NCBI RefSeq assembly: GCF_040054535.1
Contig: NC_090793.1
Span: forward strand, 18,786,501-18,850,500
DNA length: 64,000 nt
Direction of reading: 5' to 3'
Origin: Antennarius striatus
Lineage: Eukaryota > Chordata > Actinopteri > Lophiiformes > Antennariidae
Every line of letters begins with the position of its first letter. Positions within the stretch are counted from its first letter, which is position 1. This document shows, piece after piece, positions 62,651 through 64,000 of the stretch. Below the pieces are notes generated by a model. That model saw nothing but the letters and a program-made list of their open reading frames with translations. It did no database searches and was not told the DNA's origin. A program made the translations under genes and the position numbers.

Positions 62651-64000
62651 ATTTTTTTATTGCCATAAAAAAATCAATCGAATTTAATTATGACTGTTTT
62701 ATAGTGTTATTACCTCAGCATGATGAGCACACGCTGTTTTATGCTTTAATGTTTTATGTCAGTTTTTGTCTTATAAAAGTTTTGTTTCAGTTCTGCATCT
62801 TAGAGCTGAAATGGATATTGCATTTTAGAGCTTAAAAATAAAACTCAACAGTATATATCAAGGCAGTAAATGTTCTCAGATGATCATCATATTTGAATAT
62901 GAAATTTTTTTTAAACCTAGCCAGTTTTGTAATTAATATATCATGCACCATGTATCAGTAATACACATAAAATATCTAAAATTGCTGATGCAAAAGCAAT
63001 TGTGAATAATAATCAACAACAACAAAATAACAAAACTGCATGAAGTAATTGCTTTATTTGATGTATTTTTTTAAAAAGTAGTGTCAAATAACATTTTAGT
63101 AATCTGGCCATATTTTCTTCAGCCCTGAGTGGAATAGATTCCATCCCCAGCCTTTAGTGGCCCCCCACACCGGCCTAACCTAAGTTGTTTGACGTAATTC
63201 TGATCATTGCAGCTCATGGCCGGCTAAATCCTTTCACAGTAACCCTTTATGATAGTTCCTGATGAGCTGATGGTTATGAGTATTCTAGACCTCTCTGTCT
63301 GACCACAGCCATAAAAAGAGTCCACTGGCAAACAGCAGCGGTGAATAGTAGCACTGGAGTTAAAAAAAGCCACCCACTACAGCAAAATGCATTAAAATTA
63401 AGCTGTTGATGCGTTACCAGGCATCAACAGCTTGTCATTTCTCTCATGTCTAAAATTCTGCCATTCAACCACTCTGGTTGGTACATGCTATACATTTAAA
63501 GGAGGGTAAAGAATATATGTTATCACATTTGGAAAAGGTTCTCCTTCTTGTACCAAATAAATCAACTATTTGTTCACACACTGGGATCACTTTGCACAGT
63601 AACTCACTATGCACTATGATGGCCACTATAACCACAGCAAAGGCATCTGGGAATCAACATGTCAGTCACTTCAATTCAACGTCTGGGAATGGAGGACAGC
63701 ACTGGGAGAAATATATTAGTTGTCTCAATTACAGCCTGTGCTGCAACATCTCATGAAGTATTTTTTAGTACTTAAATTTATTAACAAATGTACAATTAAT
63801 TTTTTAATTTCCTCATGTTAATAGATCAATAACTCTTTATGCTAAACCGTGTGCCGCTTACATTGAAACTATCATGATGTAAATCTTGGGCAATATTACA
63901 CACTCGATTACAACATCTTTATCATATGATGAGTTAAAATAATTTAAAATGAATTTTGCAAAGGCACCATTTATACCCACGTAGTGGTTTGTTTGAATTT
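62651..64000. other. intergenic to right edge, no gene seen
   Basis: AT-rich sequence with no coding exon, RNA gene or clear mobile element. In humans PEX19 lies near COPA, but no part of it is recognised here. Confidence 0.4.

Noticed and set aside
62503-62835. 110-codon plus-strand ORF upstream of copa
   Set aside because: It overlaps the copa 5' UTR/promoter in antisense, turns into AT-rich hydrophobic sequence and has no splice or family support.

Overview
This is a nuclear window from a teleost fish. It has vertebrate intron-exon genes with GT-AG introns, proteins closest to vertebrate and especially zebrafish-type sequences, many long CA/GT microsatellites, and relics of fish Tc1/mariner, hAT, Ty3/Gypsy and LINE elements. 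I see no prokaryotic, viral or organellar genes. All gene models were built by hand from splice signals and remembered family sequence; no search was run.

Layout. (1) 1-4.8 kb: fragmentary evidence for a minus-strand gene running off the left edge (NRF1/CCAAT promoter, 5' exon donor, one well-formed terminal exon); the product is not identified. (2) 4.9-6.3 kb: intergenic, with a Ty3/Gypsy relic. (3) 6.5-8.6 kb, plus strand: a two-exon C2H2 zinc-finger gene with two fingers. (4) 8.6-11.4 kb: intergenic, with LINE, MITE and Tc1-like remnants. (5) 11.4-24.1 kb, minus: nectin-4, 11 exons, 577 aa. (6) 28.4-31.8 kb, minus: vangl2, 7 coding exons, 525 aa, with 5' exon and promoter candidates up to 39.3 kb. 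(7) 41.4-49.9 kb, minus: ncstn (nicastrin), 18 exons, 702 aa. (8) 50.6-62.4 kb, minus: copa (coatomer alpha), 30 exons, 1222 aa. (9) 62.4-64 kb: the copa promoter and unexplained sequence.

The four right-hand genes lie head to tail on the minus strand. From memory, human 1q23 has COPA-NCSTN-NHLH1-VANGL2 in this order with NECTIN4 further along, so this is conserved synteny, with no NHLH1 recognised here. They are not one pathway: copa acts in COPI vesicle traffic, ncstn in gamma-secretase, vangl2 in planar cell polarity and nectin-4 in adherens junctions.

Most interesting observation: the reading frame of vangl2 stays open for 75 codons upstream of its usual ATG, to a TAG at 32005-32007. The last 56 codons start at an ATA in a strong initiation context. 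A separate upstream mini-exon (33232-33279) with its own ATG could splice to it in frame. This suggests an N-terminally extended Vangl2. Also notable are an acidic C-terminus on nicastrin in place of the mammalian ending, a nectin-4 splice donor that abuts a 32-unit microsatellite, and a perfect 15-bp hairpin in the vangl2 promoter.
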